A stretch of 64,000 nt of DNA, from NCBI RefSeq assembly GCF_037861325.1, contig NZ_JAFELW010000003.1. The stretch is one strand, 5' to 3'. The notes under the pieces are model-generated. The model made no database searches. It was not told the origin of the DNA and was given only the letters and a program-made list of their open reading frames with translations. The position numbers and the translations under genes were made by a program. This DNA is from Riemerella anatipestifer_F. Lineage in GTDB: Bacteria > Bacteroidota > Bacteroidia > Flavobacteriales > Weeksellaceae. Positions 7,800 to 16,162 of the stretch are shown piece after piece (the first letter of the stretch is position 1; each line of letters begins with the position of its first letter).

Positions 7800-10148
7800 A
7801 TGAATAGGATTTTTAATTTTATTGCAGCGATTTCGTTTTGTGGAGCTTATGCTCAAACCACAACAGTTTTAGAAGGGGTAATTACTAACCCAGAAGGAGT
7901 GCCTATTAGTGGCGCTAAAGTATCCGTTAAGAATCAAACATCTTTAACGGATGAAATGGGGAGATACAGAATTACCTTATCAGGGGATAAAACCTATCAC
8001 TTAACAGTAACAGCATCTCGTTATCAGACGGAAACTTTAGTGTTGGAGCAAACAGCTACAGGAGTGCTTACCAAAGATTTTCAGCTGGTATGGAATGATA
8101 CAGTTTCTATTCCTGAAATAGTTATGAATAGAGAGCGAAAACTTCAAGTAAATAAGCTAGATATTAAAAACCTAGAAGCACCCATGTCGGTTAGTGTTTT
8201 GAATAATGAACTAATGAGACAAATGGATGTGCAAACAATGGAAGATGCAGCACGAAATTTTGTAGGAATCAATCCTGTTAATCAATTTGGAGCCTTTCAG
8301 TTTTTCAATATCAGAGGGTTTGATAATTTTGTATTGCTATATGATGGCGTTAGAGACGAAAGACATAATATAACACAGAGTGCTCCCATTACTAATATTG
8401 CTAGTGTAGAGCGAATAGAAGTACTTAAAGGACCATCTGGAGAGTTATTTGGGCATTCTGCACTAGGGGGAATTATTAATGTTATTCGTAAAAAGCCTAC
8501 CGAAAGTTTTAGAGGAAATGCATCGGCTTCCATAGGAAGTTACAACACTTATAATTTTCTATTTGGAGTGGGTGGGTCTTTGTCTAAAAAAATGAGATAC
8601 CGTTTTGATTTGAGTAGCAATAAAACAGATGGCTGGAGAAATGTAAAGGGAGATGCAAATAATGCTTCATTAACTTTACAGTACCTACTTAATAGTAGAA
8701 CACAGATAGAGCTATTTGCACAATATAATAAAGATAATTATGCAGCAGATGCTGGTGTTCCTGCAGATAATCAAGGTCATATATTAAAAGGGTTATCTCC
8801 TTCTATGAACTTTAATAATCCGAATGATTTTGTAACTAATGAAAAAAAGGAAATTCAATTATCATTCAAACATTCATTCTCTAAGGATACCAAGTTTGTT
8901 AATACACTATCTTACTATGACGATAATATTAACTATCTAGCAGATGAGGTTATATTCATCAATCCTCAAAAAATGACTTATTCACGTTATAATGGTCCGT
9001 TTCATTTTAATCATTTTACGAAGCCGTGGAGCAATCAAATGACACTTAATTTTAAGTTTAACACTTACGGTATCAAACATAAAGCTCTTGTGGGGAGTGT
9101 AGCTTCTTTTCTTAATAGAAAAACATTGTACGGAGATATCTCTAGTTTAGAAAAACCAATAGATGTGCCTATTTCAAGCCAAATAAGCAACTATAGTGAG
9201 AGACAAGTAAACATCGCAAGGATATTTCAAATGAATGAATTTCTCTTAGGAACCTATTTTCATGATTGGGTAGAATTTTCGGATAGAATAAAAATGCTCC
9301 TAGGAGTAAGGTATGATTATTTTGATGGAGTCTATTCTAGAAGAAGAGGAATAAACGAGCCTCAGAATAAATATAGAGACCAATTTAATAATGTATCTTA
9401 TAGAGTGGGGCTTTCAGTTCAGCCAGTAAAAGACTTATTGAGTATTTATGCGTCAGCATCTAACTTTTTTAAACCTACTCGTTCTCATGACCATAGAACG
9501 GGGAATAGATTTATTCCAGAGCGAGGTTTTCAGGCAGAAACAGGTTTGAAGTTAGAGAAAAAGAACTTGTTTAATGTATCTATGTCGGGCTTCTTTATCA
9601 GAAAAAATAATGTTATAGTAGGACATTATGTGCTCTCACAAATGGGAGGAGCAGAGTCTAAAGGTTTAGAAGTAGATGCTGAGGTAACACCAACTAAAGG
9701 GCTTTATATTAAAGCAGGATACGCTTATACAGATACAAAGTTTATATCCAAAGGGAATGAAAATAATGATATTGTAGGTAACTCGTTACCGTGGGTACCT
9801 AAAAACACATTTAATTCTTGGGTGAATTATGAGTTTCAAGAACACATAAAAGGGTTAGGGTTAGGCTTAGGAGTTTATTATAATGATAAAATATATCAAA
9901 ACCAATATAATGACCAAACTTTGCCTAGCTATTTTCTAGTGAATGGGGCGGTATATTACAGAGCAAAGAATAATATGAAAGTTTCATTTAATGTAGAAAA
10001 TTTATTTAATAATCTATATATGAGAAGTGCTCTGTCTAGAAATGATTTATATAGTAATGATCCTGCGGTAGAAATGTATCAATCTGTAATGCAGGTTTAT
10101 CCAGGAAGAGATAGAAACTTTAAGTTCACTATAGCTTATGATTTTTAA
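7800..10148 (+). CDS. TonB-dependent receptor next to urease (inferred nickel-chelate receptor)
   Basis: A 782-residue outer-membrane receptor for energised uptake of a chelate. It has a signal peptide ending ...CGAYA before Gln20, then a carboxypeptidase-regulatory-like domain (about 22-100, EGVITNPEGVPISGAKV). The plug domain follows (APMSVSVLNNELMRQMDVQ, FFNIRGFDNF, VERIEVLKGPSGELFG, GGIINVIRKKP), then a 22-strand type barrel ending in the typical FKFTIAYDF. The plug resembles siderophore receptors of the FhuE/FhuA type. Its place directly between a chelate ABC importer and ureABC suggests nickel chelate as ligand, by analogy with the nickel receptor of Helicobacter; this is inference. Iron siderophore uptake is the main alternative. 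Confidence 0.88.
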   Translation: MNRIFNFIAAISFCGAYAQTTTVLEGVITNPEGVPISGAKVSVKNQTSLTDEMGRYRITLSGDKTYHLTVTASRYQTETLVLEQTATGVLTKDFQLVWNDTVSIPEIVMNRERKLQVNKLDIKNLEAPMSVSVLNNELMRQMDVQTMEDAARNFVGINPVNQFGAFQFFNIRGFDNFVLLYDGVRDERHNITQSAPITNIASVERIEVLKGPSGELFGHSALGGIINVIRKKPTESFRGNASASIGSYNTYNFLFGVGGSLSKKMRYRFDLSSNKTDGWRNVKGDANNASLTLQYLLNSRTQIELFAQYNKDNYAADAGVPADNQGHILKGLSPSMNFNNPNDFVTNEKKEIQLSFKHSFSKDTKFVNTLSYYDDNINYLADEVIFINPQKMTYSRYNGPFHFNHFTKPWSNQMTLNFKFNTYGIKHKALVGSVASFLNRKTLYGDISSLEKPIDVPISSQISNYSERQVNIARIFQMNEFLLGTYFHDWVEFSDRIKMLLGVRYDYFDGVYSRRRGINEPQNKYRDQFNNVSYRVGLSVQPVKDLLSIYASASNFFKPTRSHDHRTGNRFIPERGFQAETGLKLEKKNLFNVSMSGFFIRKNNVIVGHYVLSQMGGAESKGLEVDAEVTPTKGLYIKAGYAYTDTKFISKGNENNDIVGNSLPWVPKNTFNSWVNYEFQEHIKGLGLGLGVYYNDKIYQNQYNDQTLPSYFLVNGAVYYRAKNNMKVSFNVENLFNNLYMRSALSRNDLYSNDPAVEMYQSVMQVYPGRDRNFKFTIAYDF

Positions 10149-10320
10149 TTGGTTTAAATAGTAGATTGTAAAATAAGAGTTTTATCATATTTAGGAAATA
10201 AATCTATCAAAATCTTGGTTTCCTAAAAAAAATATAATATTATTGTAGGGCTTATGTGTAAACGTAAAATTTATAATAGATTATGTTAATAAAAAATAAT
10301 ACTATAAATATTGGTTAACT
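10149..10320 (+). promoter_or_regulatory. Intergenic control region before ureA, with operator-like inverted repeat
   Basis: This 172-base gap has no gene. It contains an 8-bp perfect inverted repeat TTAGGAAA (10191-10198) / TTTCCTAA (10219-10226) separated by 20 bases. TTG at 10215-10217 followed after 20 bases by TATTATTG (10238-10245, one base off TAnnTTTG) makes a plausible promoter, with the inverted repeat lying over its -33 part. No T-run follows the repeat on the plus strand, so it is more like an operator than a terminator. No match to known nickel-regulator (NikR) sites is claimed. Confidence 0.4.
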
Positions 10321-10626
10321 ATGCGATTAACACCAAGAGAAGTTGAGAAATTGTTGCTTCACCAAGCTGGTGAATTAGCAGCAAAGCGTTTAAAACGTGG
10401 AGTGAAACTGAACTATCCAGAAAGTATTGCTTATATTTCAAGCGAATTGATGGAAGCGGCTAGAGACGGTAAGATGACCGTAGCAGAGATGATGGACTGG
10501 GGGACTAAACTTTTAACGAGAGATCAAGTGATGGAGGGAGTTCCAGAGATGATTCATGATGTTCAAATTGAATGTTTGTTCCCAGATGGAAATAAATTAG
10601 TAACCGTTCATGACCCTATAAGATAA
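10321..10626 (+). CDS. ureA: Urease gamma subunit
   Basis: Small structural subunit of nickel urease, which hydrolyses urea to ammonia and carbamate. The 101-residue length and sequence are canonical: MRLTPREVEKLLLHQAGELA at the start, LNYPESIAYISSELMEAARDG, and MIHDVQIECLFPDGNKLVTVHDPI at the end. It has no signal peptide. Its stop codon overlaps the ureB ATG by one base (TAATG), typical of translational coupling. Gamma, beta and alpha are separate proteins, as in most bacteria other than Helicobacter. Confidence 0.97.
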   Translation: MRLTPREVEKLLLHQAGELAAKRLKRGVKLNYPESIAYISSELMEAARDGKMTVAEMMDWGTKLLTRDQVMEGVPEMIHDVQIECLFPDGNKLVTVHDPIR

Positions 10627-11015
10627 TGGCAAAAAAAGTAAGTCAAAGTTCAGGCATGATACCTGGGCAAATTATCCTAAGAAAAGAAGATATTGTTTGT
10701 AACAAAGGTAAAAATACAGTATCTATCGAAGTTAAAAATGAAGGAGATCGCCCTATACAAGTGGGTTCTCACTACCATTTTTTTGAAGTGAATAAGAAAC
10801 TCTCTTTTGATAGAGAAAAAGCTTATGGGATGAGACTTAACATACCGGCAAGTACGGCTGTTAGGTTTGAGCCAGGAGAAAAGAAACAAGTGATTTTAGT
10901 AGAACTAGGAGGTAATAAAGTGGTTTACGGGCATAATGGTTTGGTTAATGGGAAGTTGGAAGGCTCAAAAGACAAGGCTTTAGATAAGGCAAAGAAAGAA
11001 GGTTTTATAAAATAG
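10626..11015 (+). CDS. ureB: Urease beta subunit
   Basis: Second structural subunit of the urease trimer of heterotrimers. Family motifs are clear: MIPGQIILRKEDI, VKNEGDRPIQVGSHYHFFEVN, LNIPASTAVRFEPG and VVYGHNGLVNG. At 129 residues it is a little longer than many UreB proteins (about 100-110), with a charged C-terminal tail (KLEGSKDKALDKAKKEGFIK). It has no signal peptide of its own, so if the enzyme is exported this subunit would have to travel bound to UreC. It is followed 32 bases later by ureC. Confidence 0.96.
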   Translation: MAKKVSQSSGMIPGQIILRKEDIVCNKGKNTVSIEVKNEGDRPIQVGSHYHFFEVNKKLSFDREKAYGMRLNIPASTAVRFEPGEKKQVILVELGGNKVVYGHNGLVNGKLEGSKDKALDKAKKEGFIK

Positions 11016-11047
11016 CCTAACCTCAAATCATTTAAATGTAGAAAAAT

Positions 11048-12937
11048 ATGTCAACAGAAGATAAGAAAATCAATCTAGAACCAGACCACAACTTAGAATC
11101 AGGAGATAACTGGTCAAGAAGAGAGTGGATTAAAGTGGTGGGTGTGGCTACAGCAGGGCTTTCACTTATGGGTATAAGTCCTTTGTTAGCTCAAAATAGT
11201 ACAGATGTTAAGTTTGAAAACGGAGCCCTTTATGTAAAAAGAGAAACTTATGCATCTCTTTTTGGAGCTACTGTGGGAGATAAAATTCGTCTAGCAGATA
11301 CGGAACTATTTATAGAAATAGAAAAAGACTTTCAAACTTATGGTGAAGAAAATAAATTTGGAGGAGGTAAAACTATTCGTGACGGGATGGGGCAATCATC
11401 AACGGTAACGGATAAAGATTGCTTAGATATGTGTATTCTAGGGGCTGTTATTATTGACCACTGGGGAATTGTGAAGGCTGACATCGGAATAAAAGATGGG
11501 AAAATAGTGGGAGTAGGTAAGGCTGGTAACCCAGATACTCAAGATGGTGTGTCTCCTAATATGATTATTGGTCCAGCAACAGAGGTGCATGGTGGTTGGG
11601 GATATATTGTAACCGCAGGAGGAATAGATACCCATATCCATTACATTTGTCCAGAAATTGCTGATACAGCCTTATATAGTGGAGTTACAACTCTAATAGG
11701 AGGAGGTACGGGACCTAACGATGGTACCAATGCAACTACAGTTACAGGAGGTAAACATTTTATTAAGAGGATGTTGCAGTCTTCAGAAGGGATACCTGTT
11801 AATACTGGCTTTTTTGGTAAGGGGAATGTAACTAATATTAAAGCACAAGCTGAAATGATTAAAGCAGGAGCTTGTGGTACCAAAATTCATGAGGACTGGG
11901 GTTCAACACCTGCAGCGATAGATGCAGCATTATCCGTTGCGGATAAATATGATGTGCAGGTGGCTATCCACTCAGATACTTTAAATGAAGCAGGTTACTT
12001 AGAAGATACTGTAAAAGCTATTGATGGAAGAGTAATCCATACTTTCCATACTGAGGGTGCAGGAGGAGGACACGCTCCTGATATTATGAAAATAGCAATG
12101 TATCCTAACATTTTACCATCTTCTACCAACCCTACAAAACCATATACTATCAACACGGCGGCAGAGCATTTAGATATGCTTATTGTTTGTCACCACCTAG
12201 ACCCTAATAGTAAAACAGATTTGGCCTTTGCGGATTCAAGAATTCGTCCTTCTACTATTGCAGCAGAAGATATTTTACAAGACTTGGGTGTAATTAGTAT
12301 GATGAGTTCAGACTCTCAAGCAATGGGTAGAGTTGGAGAGGTAGTTTGTAGAACTTGGCAGACTGCACATAAGATGAAGATTCAAAGAGGTGCTCTTCCA
12401 GAAGATAAAAAAGGAAACGATAATTACAGAGTGAAGAGATATGTATCTAAGTATACTATAAATCCAGCTTTAACTCATGGTATATCAGAGTACGTGGGTT
12501 CAGTAGAACCTGGAAAAATAGCAGACTTAGTTCTTTGGAAACCAGAAATGTTTGGTGTAAAACCAGAAATTATCTACAAAGCAGGTATGATAGTGGCCTC
12601 TAAAATGGGAGATCCTAACGCATCTATACCTACACCACAGCCAATTATTTACAGAAAAATGTTTGGTGCATTTGGAGATGCTTTAACAGAGACTTCTTTT
12701 AACTTTGTATCTAAGTATTCTGTGGATAGTGGGGTAATAGATTCTTATGGGCTTAAGAAAAAATGCTTACCAGTTAAAGGATGTAGAGATGTTAAAAAGA
12801 AAGATATGATTCATAACAACGCTACACCTAATATAGAAATTAATCCAGAAACATACGAAGTGAAAGTAGATGGTAAAGTGCAAACTTGTGAGCCTCTAAA
12901 AGAGCTTCCTATGGCACAAAGGTATTTATTGTTCTAA
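11048..12937 (+). CDS. ureC: Urease alpha (catalytic) subunit with N-terminal Tat-like signal
   Basis: Catalytic nickel subunit. All active-site residues are present: HIH at 196/198, carbamylated Lys279 (GTKIHEDWG), His308 (AIHSDTLNE), His334 (FHTEGAGGGHAPD), flap Cys381-His382 (VCHHLD) and Asp422 (SSDSQAMG). The protein is 629 residues against about 570 for the family. The extra length is all at the front: the usual start aligns near residue 60 (LYVKRETYASLFGATVGDK). Residues 1-48 hold a polar n-region, SRREWIK (twin Arg24-Arg25), a hydrophobic run 30-47 and a probable LLA cleavage site before Gln49, which matches the A-Q sites of other exported proteins here. No Met codon lies near the usual start, so the extension is likely translated. 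Inferred: cofactor loading in the cytoplasm, then Tat export, with UreA/UreB as passengers. Confidence 0.96.
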   Translation: MSTEDKKINLEPDHNLESGDNWSRREWIKVVGVATAGLSLMGISPLLAQNSTDVKFENGALYVKRETYASLFGATVGDKIRLADTELFIEIEKDFQTYGEENKFGGGKTIRDGMGQSSTVTDKDCLDMCILGAVIIDHWGIVKADIGIKDGKIVGVGKAGNPDTQDGVSPNMIIGPATEVHGGWGYIVTAGGIDTHIHYICPEIADTALYSGVTTLIGGGTGPNDGTNATTVTGGKHFIKRMLQSSEGIPVNTGFFGKGNVTNIKAQAEMIKAGACGTKIHEDWGSTPAAIDAALSVADKYDVQVAIHSDTLNEAGYLEDTVKAIDGRVIHTFHTEGAGGGHAPDIMKIAMYPNILPSSTNPTKPYTINTAAEHLDMLIVCHHLDPNSKTDLAFADSRIRPSTIAAEDILQDLGVISMMSSDSQAMGRVGEVVCRTWQTAHKMKIQRGALPEDKKGNDNYRVKRYVSKYTINPALTHGISEYVGSVEPGKIADLVLWKPEMFGVKPEIIYKAGMIVASKMGDPNASIPTPQPIIYRKMFGAFGDALTETSFNFVSKYSVDSGVIDSYGLKKKCLPVKGCRDVKKKDMIHNNATPNIEINPETYEVKVDGKVQTCEPLKELPMAQRYLLF

Positions 12938-12958
12938 AAATCAAAACTTAAGTAAATG

Positions 12959-12992
12959 AAAATAATGGTAATAGAGATATTACCATTATTTT
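12959..12992 (+). promoter_or_regulatory. Perfect 14-bp hairpin between ureC and ureE
   Basis: Arms 12959-12972 (AAAATAATGGTAAT) and 12979-12992 (ATTACCATTATTTT) are exact reverse complements around the 6-base loop AGAGAT. Five T residues end the right arm (12989-12993). It separates the structural genes ureABC from the accessory genes ureEFGD. It could be a partial terminator or an RNA-stability element that keeps accessory proteins at a lower level; which one is not decidable by eye. Confidence 0.7.
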
Positions 12993-13012
12993 TAAAAATA
13001 CTTTGTAATAGA

Positions 13013-13459
13013 ATGGTTATTATAGAAGAGGTAAAGAAAGGAGTAAACACTGAGGGTTTGGTTAAAGATATACTGCAGATAGAGTGGTACGAAACATCTA
13101 AAACCATTATGAGGAGAAAAACCGTAGGTGGAAAGGAAATAGCTATTCGGAAGAATAGCAGAGTTTCACTTCAAGATGGAGATATTCTTTGGAGTGATGA
13201 ACAGTCTTATATAGAGGTGGTAATTAAACCATGTGAGTGTATTGTAGTGAAGCCTAGAAATATAAAAGAGATGGGGATTGTTTGTTTCGAAATAGGCAAT
13301 ATGCATCTTCCAATCTATATAGACGACGATAATCAGGTAAATGTAGCCTATGAAGCACCTCTATTTAATTTTTTGGAAAGGAGTCAGTATTCTATTGATA
13401 TAGAAACTAAGAAACTTTTACAAACCAATATGCTTACCATTCATCAAATAAAGAGATAA
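13013..13459 (+). CDS. ureE: Urease accessory protein UreE (nickel metallochaperone)
   Basis: Delivers nickel to the UreG/UreF/UreD complex in the cytoplasm. The ATG at 13013 gives MVIIEEVKKGVNTEG, the normal UreE beginning, and a 148-residue protein. An in-frame ATG at 12956 would add 19 residues, but those codons fall inside the perfect hairpin at 12959-12992, so the shorter start is chosen. The N-terminal domain (about 1-70, with GKEIAIRKNSRVSLQDGDILW) and the ferredoxin-like metal-binding domain (VCFEIGNMHLPIYIDDD) are visible, including the interface His of GNMHLP. The C-terminus has no His-rich tail, unlike the Klebsiella protein. Confidence 0.9.
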   Translation: MVIIEEVKKGVNTEGLVKDILQIEWYETSKTIMRRKTVGGKEIAIRKNSRVSLQDGDILWSDEQSYIEVVIKPCECIVVKPRNIKEMGIVCFEIGNMHLPIYIDDDNQVNVAYEAPLFNFLERSQYSIDIETKKLLQTNMLTIHQIKR

Positions 13460-13462
13460 AAA

Positions 13463-14149
13463 ATGCAACAATTACTCACACTTTTACAGATTAATGACTC
13501 TATGTTTCCCATAGGAAGTTTTACTCATTCTTATGGATTAGAAACTTATGTAGATAAAGGCTTGGTTAATAATAATGAAACTGCTAAAAAATATGCTACT
13601 AATATGCTAAAATATAGCGTGTTTTATAATGATGCAGCTTTCTTAAACAAGGCTTGGAAGATATGTAGTAAAAGAAAAGTGTGGAAAAAAATAGAAGAGT
13701 TAGATGATTTATTAACCGCTCTTAAAGCACCTTATGAGATAAGGAATGCTAGTCATAAGTTAGCCATAAGATTTTTAAAACTAGCTTTAGAGCTTAAGTC
13801 TTATCCTTTTGCTCAAAAGTACTTAGATGCAATACAGAGTAACAAGATTAATGGACATTACGCTATTGCATTTGGTATTTATGCTCAACTTTCAGGGATA
13901 GAAAGGGAAGATGCACTTAGAGCATTTTATTACAATACATTAAATGGTATAGTAACTAATTGTGCTAAGATTGTTCCTATTAGTCAAACAGTAGGGCAGA
14001 AGATATTATTTGACTTAAAAGAGGAAATAGAAAGTTTGGTACAGAAGCAAGATGATTTAGATGAAGATATGATGGGGTTATGTTGCATAGGTCAAGAAAT
14101 AAGATGTATGCAACACGAGAAACTGTATACAAGAATTTATATTTCCTAA
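13463..14149 (+). CDS. ureF: Urease accessory protein UreF
   Basis: All-alpha protein that bridges UreD and UreG in the urease maturation complex and gates GTP hydrolysis by UreG. The 228 residues begin with the family hallmark LLQINDSMFPIGSFTHSYGLET. The central helix pair (HYAIAFGIYAQLSGIEREDAL) and the segment NGIVTNCAKIVPISQTVGQ are also typical. It starts 3 bases after ureE and is followed 17 bases later by ureG, so the accessory genes are one unit. Confidence 0.95.
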   Translation: MQQLLTLLQINDSMFPIGSFTHSYGLETYVDKGLVNNNETAKKYATNMLKYSVFYNDAAFLNKAWKICSKRKVWKKIEELDDLLTALKAPYEIRNASHKLAIRFLKLALELKSYPFAQKYLDAIQSNKINGHYAIAFGIYAQLSGIEREDALRAFYYNTLNGIVTNCAKIVPISQTVGQKILFDLKEEIESLVQKQDDLDEDMMGLCCIGQEIRCMQHEKLYTRIYIS

Positions 14150-14166
14150 ATAAAAAATATTAAAAT

Positions 14167-14778
14167 ATGAGTAGACCATACGTTAAAATAGGAGTTGCAG
14201 GACCAGTAGGTTCTGGTAAAACCGCTCTAATAGAAGCACTCACTAGAAAGATGAGTGAGGATTACAGTATCTGCGTTGTAACCAATGATGTTTATACAAG
14301 AGAAGACGCTGAGTTTATGATTAAAAACTCTAAACTTCCAGCCGAGCGTATTCGTGGGGTAGAAACGGGAGGGTGTCCTCATACAGCTATTAGAGAAGAT
14401 GCTTCAATGAATTTAGAAGCAGTAGAAGATTTAGTTAAAAATCATCCTGATACACAGATTGTTTTTATAGAAAGTGGTGGAGATAATTTAGCTTCTACTT
14501 TCAGTCCAGATTTAGCAGATGTTACTATATTCGTAATAGATGTGGCTGAAGGAGAGAAAATTCCAAGAAAAGGAGGACCAGGAATAACTCGCTCAGACTT
14601 ATTACTTATCAATAAGGTAGACTTAGCCCCATATGTTGGTGCTAGTATAGAAGTTATGGAGAGAGATACAAAAAAAATGAGAGGGGAGAAGCCTTATCTT
14701 AAAAGTAATTTAAAAACGAAGGAAGGAGTAGATGATGTAATTGAATGGATTAAAAAATATGCATTACTAGAAGCGTAG
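14167..14778 (+). CDS. ureG: Urease accessory GTPase UreG
   Basis: SIMIBI-class GTPase that carries nickel to apo-urease. The 203 residues show the P-loop GPVGSGKTALIEAL (about residues 11-24), the nickel-binding Cys-Pro-His (GGCPHTAIREDAS), the Walker B region IVFIESGGDNLASTFSP, and the guanine-specificity motif NKVDLAPYVGAS. No His-rich N-terminus is present. The neighbours are ureF upstream and ureD downstream (36-base gap). Confidence 0.97.
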   Translation: MSRPYVKIGVAGPVGSGKTALIEALTRKMSEDYSICVVTNDVYTREDAEFMIKNSKLPAERIRGVETGGCPHTAIREDASMNLEAVEDLVKNHPDTQIVFIESGGDNLASTFSPDLADVTIFVIDVAEGEKIPRKGGPGITRSDLLLINKVDLAPYVGASIEVMERDTKKMRGEKPYLKSNLKTKEGVDDVIEWIKKYALLEA

Positions 14779-14814
14779 TGTTAAAATATATCTATAAATA
14801 AATACTATACAGGG

Positions 14815-15822
14815 ATGAATATTAATAAGGATAATTCTATCAAAAGTAAGATAAAGATAAGTTGTAATAAGCAGGGAGCCAAAACTTTTTTGGTGGATAG
14901 CTACTTTGACATCCCGTATAAGCTAGTTCATTATGGTAATTCTCAGAGGACTAATCACCTAGAAGTAATACAGATGTGTTCTTCTCCAGGAGTGATGGAT
15001 GGGGATAGTTTGGATATGGAGGTAATTTGTGGGGAGAATACAGAGTTTAAGCTCTTTACGCAATCGTTCAATAAAATACATCCAATGCCTAAGGGTAAAG
15101 GAGCTGAACAATTTTTTAAGTTCAAACTAAAATCTGGAGCTGTATTTCAGTTTTTACCACACCCTACCATACCTTATGAAAAATCAATTTTTTATGCCAA
15201 TAATGAAATCACTTTAGAAGAAGATTCTCATCTAATTTGGGGTGATATTATTAGTGGAGGCAGAATCTATTCAGGAGAAAAGTTTCTATTTAAAAAGTAT
15301 CATACAAGAACCAAAATCTATAGGGATTCTAAATTAATACTTTTTGATAATCAATTAATAGAGCCAGAGGAACAGCCTATAGAAGATATGCTTTTTTTTG
15401 AAGGATATACTCATCAAGCTACCTTAGTTATCGTAAGTTCTTTTGCAGATGAGTTTAAGAAAGAATTAGACGAAATTTTGCTTGAACAATTTACAGATGT
15501 TACTTATGGTTTCACTTCTTGTGCTAAAAATGCACTAATGATACGAGCTTTAGGAGATAGTGGTGAAGCATTATACGAATGGATGAATAGTCTAGCAACT
15601 ATGGCATGGGAGTTTGTTAAGTATAAAAATAAACAAAATGTAAATGTAGAGGCTGATTCACAAGTAAAGCAGGTTCTGATAGAGGCAAAGGAAACAAAGG
15701 TTAAAGAGTCTAAGGCAAAACCTAAAACGAAGACTAGTACTAAAAAAACATCAAAAACTGTCTCAAAGGAGAAAAATAAAACTATGAGTTCTACTTCAAA
15801 AAAGAATAAGAAAGATGCATGA
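14815..15822 (+). CDS. ureD: Urease accessory protein UreD (UreH) with long lysine-rich tail
   Basis: Scaffold that binds apo-urease and passes nickel from UreF/UreG into the active site. The core (about residues 1-272) shows family features: LVHYGNSQRTNHLEVIQMCSS, a beta-helical middle with HPMPKGKGAEQFFKFKLKSG, FLPHPTIPYEKSIF, and LIWGDIISGGR. After residue about 275 comes a low-complexity tail of some 60 residues made of Lys, Thr, Ser and Glu (KAKPKTKTSTKKTSKTVSK and similar), which is not part of the family fold. The gene ends 8 bases inside hypA, so the tail is bounded by a real downstream start. The tail may bind an acidic partner or RNA, or be a disordered linker; its role is unknown. 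Confidence 0.92.
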   Translation: MNINKDNSIKSKIKISCNKQGAKTFLVDSYFDIPYKLVHYGNSQRTNHLEVIQMCSSPGVMDGDSLDMEVICGENTEFKLFTQSFNKIHPMPKGKGAEQFFKFKLKSGAVFQFLPHPTIPYEKSIFYANNEITLEEDSHLIWGDIISGGRIYSGEKFLFKKYHTRTKIYRDSKLILFDNQLIEPEEQPIEDMLFFEGYTHQATLVIVSSFADEFKKELDEILLEQFTDVTYGFTSCAKNALMIRALGDSGEALYEWMNSLATMAWEFVKYKNKQNVNVEADSQVKQVLIEAKETKVKESKAKPKTKTSTKKTSKTVSKEKNKTMSSTSKKNKKDA

Positions 15823-16153
15823 AGTCCCGATTGTTAAAGATATAGTTAGAAACTTAGAAGAACATTACGGAGATAGGTTTAAAGAAATTTCTAAGGTAAA
15901 GGTAGAGGCGGGATTACTTTCTAATGTTCAGCCAATACTTATTCAAAATGCCTTTGAAGCTATGATTATAGAAGATCCACGATTAGAAAATATAGATTTA
16001 GAAGTGGTTTTACTTCCTATAATAGCCTATTGTAATAACTGTGATAAAGATTTTGAAGTAAAGAGGCATAAGTTTGTATGCGACTGTGGGACACCTTCTC
16101 GCACGATAAAACAAGGTGAAGAATTAAGAATTAGTGAAGTTGAATTTTTTTAA
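15815..16153 (+). CDS. hypA: Nickel metallochaperone HypA
   Basis: Nickel-insertion protein best known from hydrogenase maturation, which in Helicobacter also serves urease. The N-terminal MHE (nickel ligand His2) is present. The zinc domain has CNNC at about residues 73-76 but the second half reads FVCDCGT, a Cys-X-Cys, where the family normally has Cys-X-X-Cys. The 112-residue length is normal. It overlaps ureD by 8 bases. No hydrogenase gene is in the window, so in this context HypA probably serves urease. Confidence 0.9.
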   Translation: MHEVPIVKDIVRNLEEHYGDRFKEISKVKVEAGLLSNVQPILIQNAFEAMIIEDPRLENIDLEVVLLPIIAYCNNCDKDFEVKRHKFVCDCGTPSRTIKQGEELRISEVEFF

Positions 16154-16162
16154 ACAATAGTT

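Noticed and set aside
10191..10226. Inverted repeat as a terminator of the receptor gene
   Set aside because: It is followed by an A-run, not a T-run, on the plus strand and has a 20-base loop; an operator is more likely.
10238..10301. TATTATT...AATAATA as a Helicobacter-type NikR site before ureA
   Set aside because: The half-sites are about 50 bases apart, far from the known spacing, and such words are expected by chance in AT-rich DNA.
12956..13012. Longer UreE start at 12956
   Set aside because: The extra 19 codons run through a perfect hairpin and encode a hydrophobic stretch foreign to UreE; the ATG at 13013 gives the normal family start.
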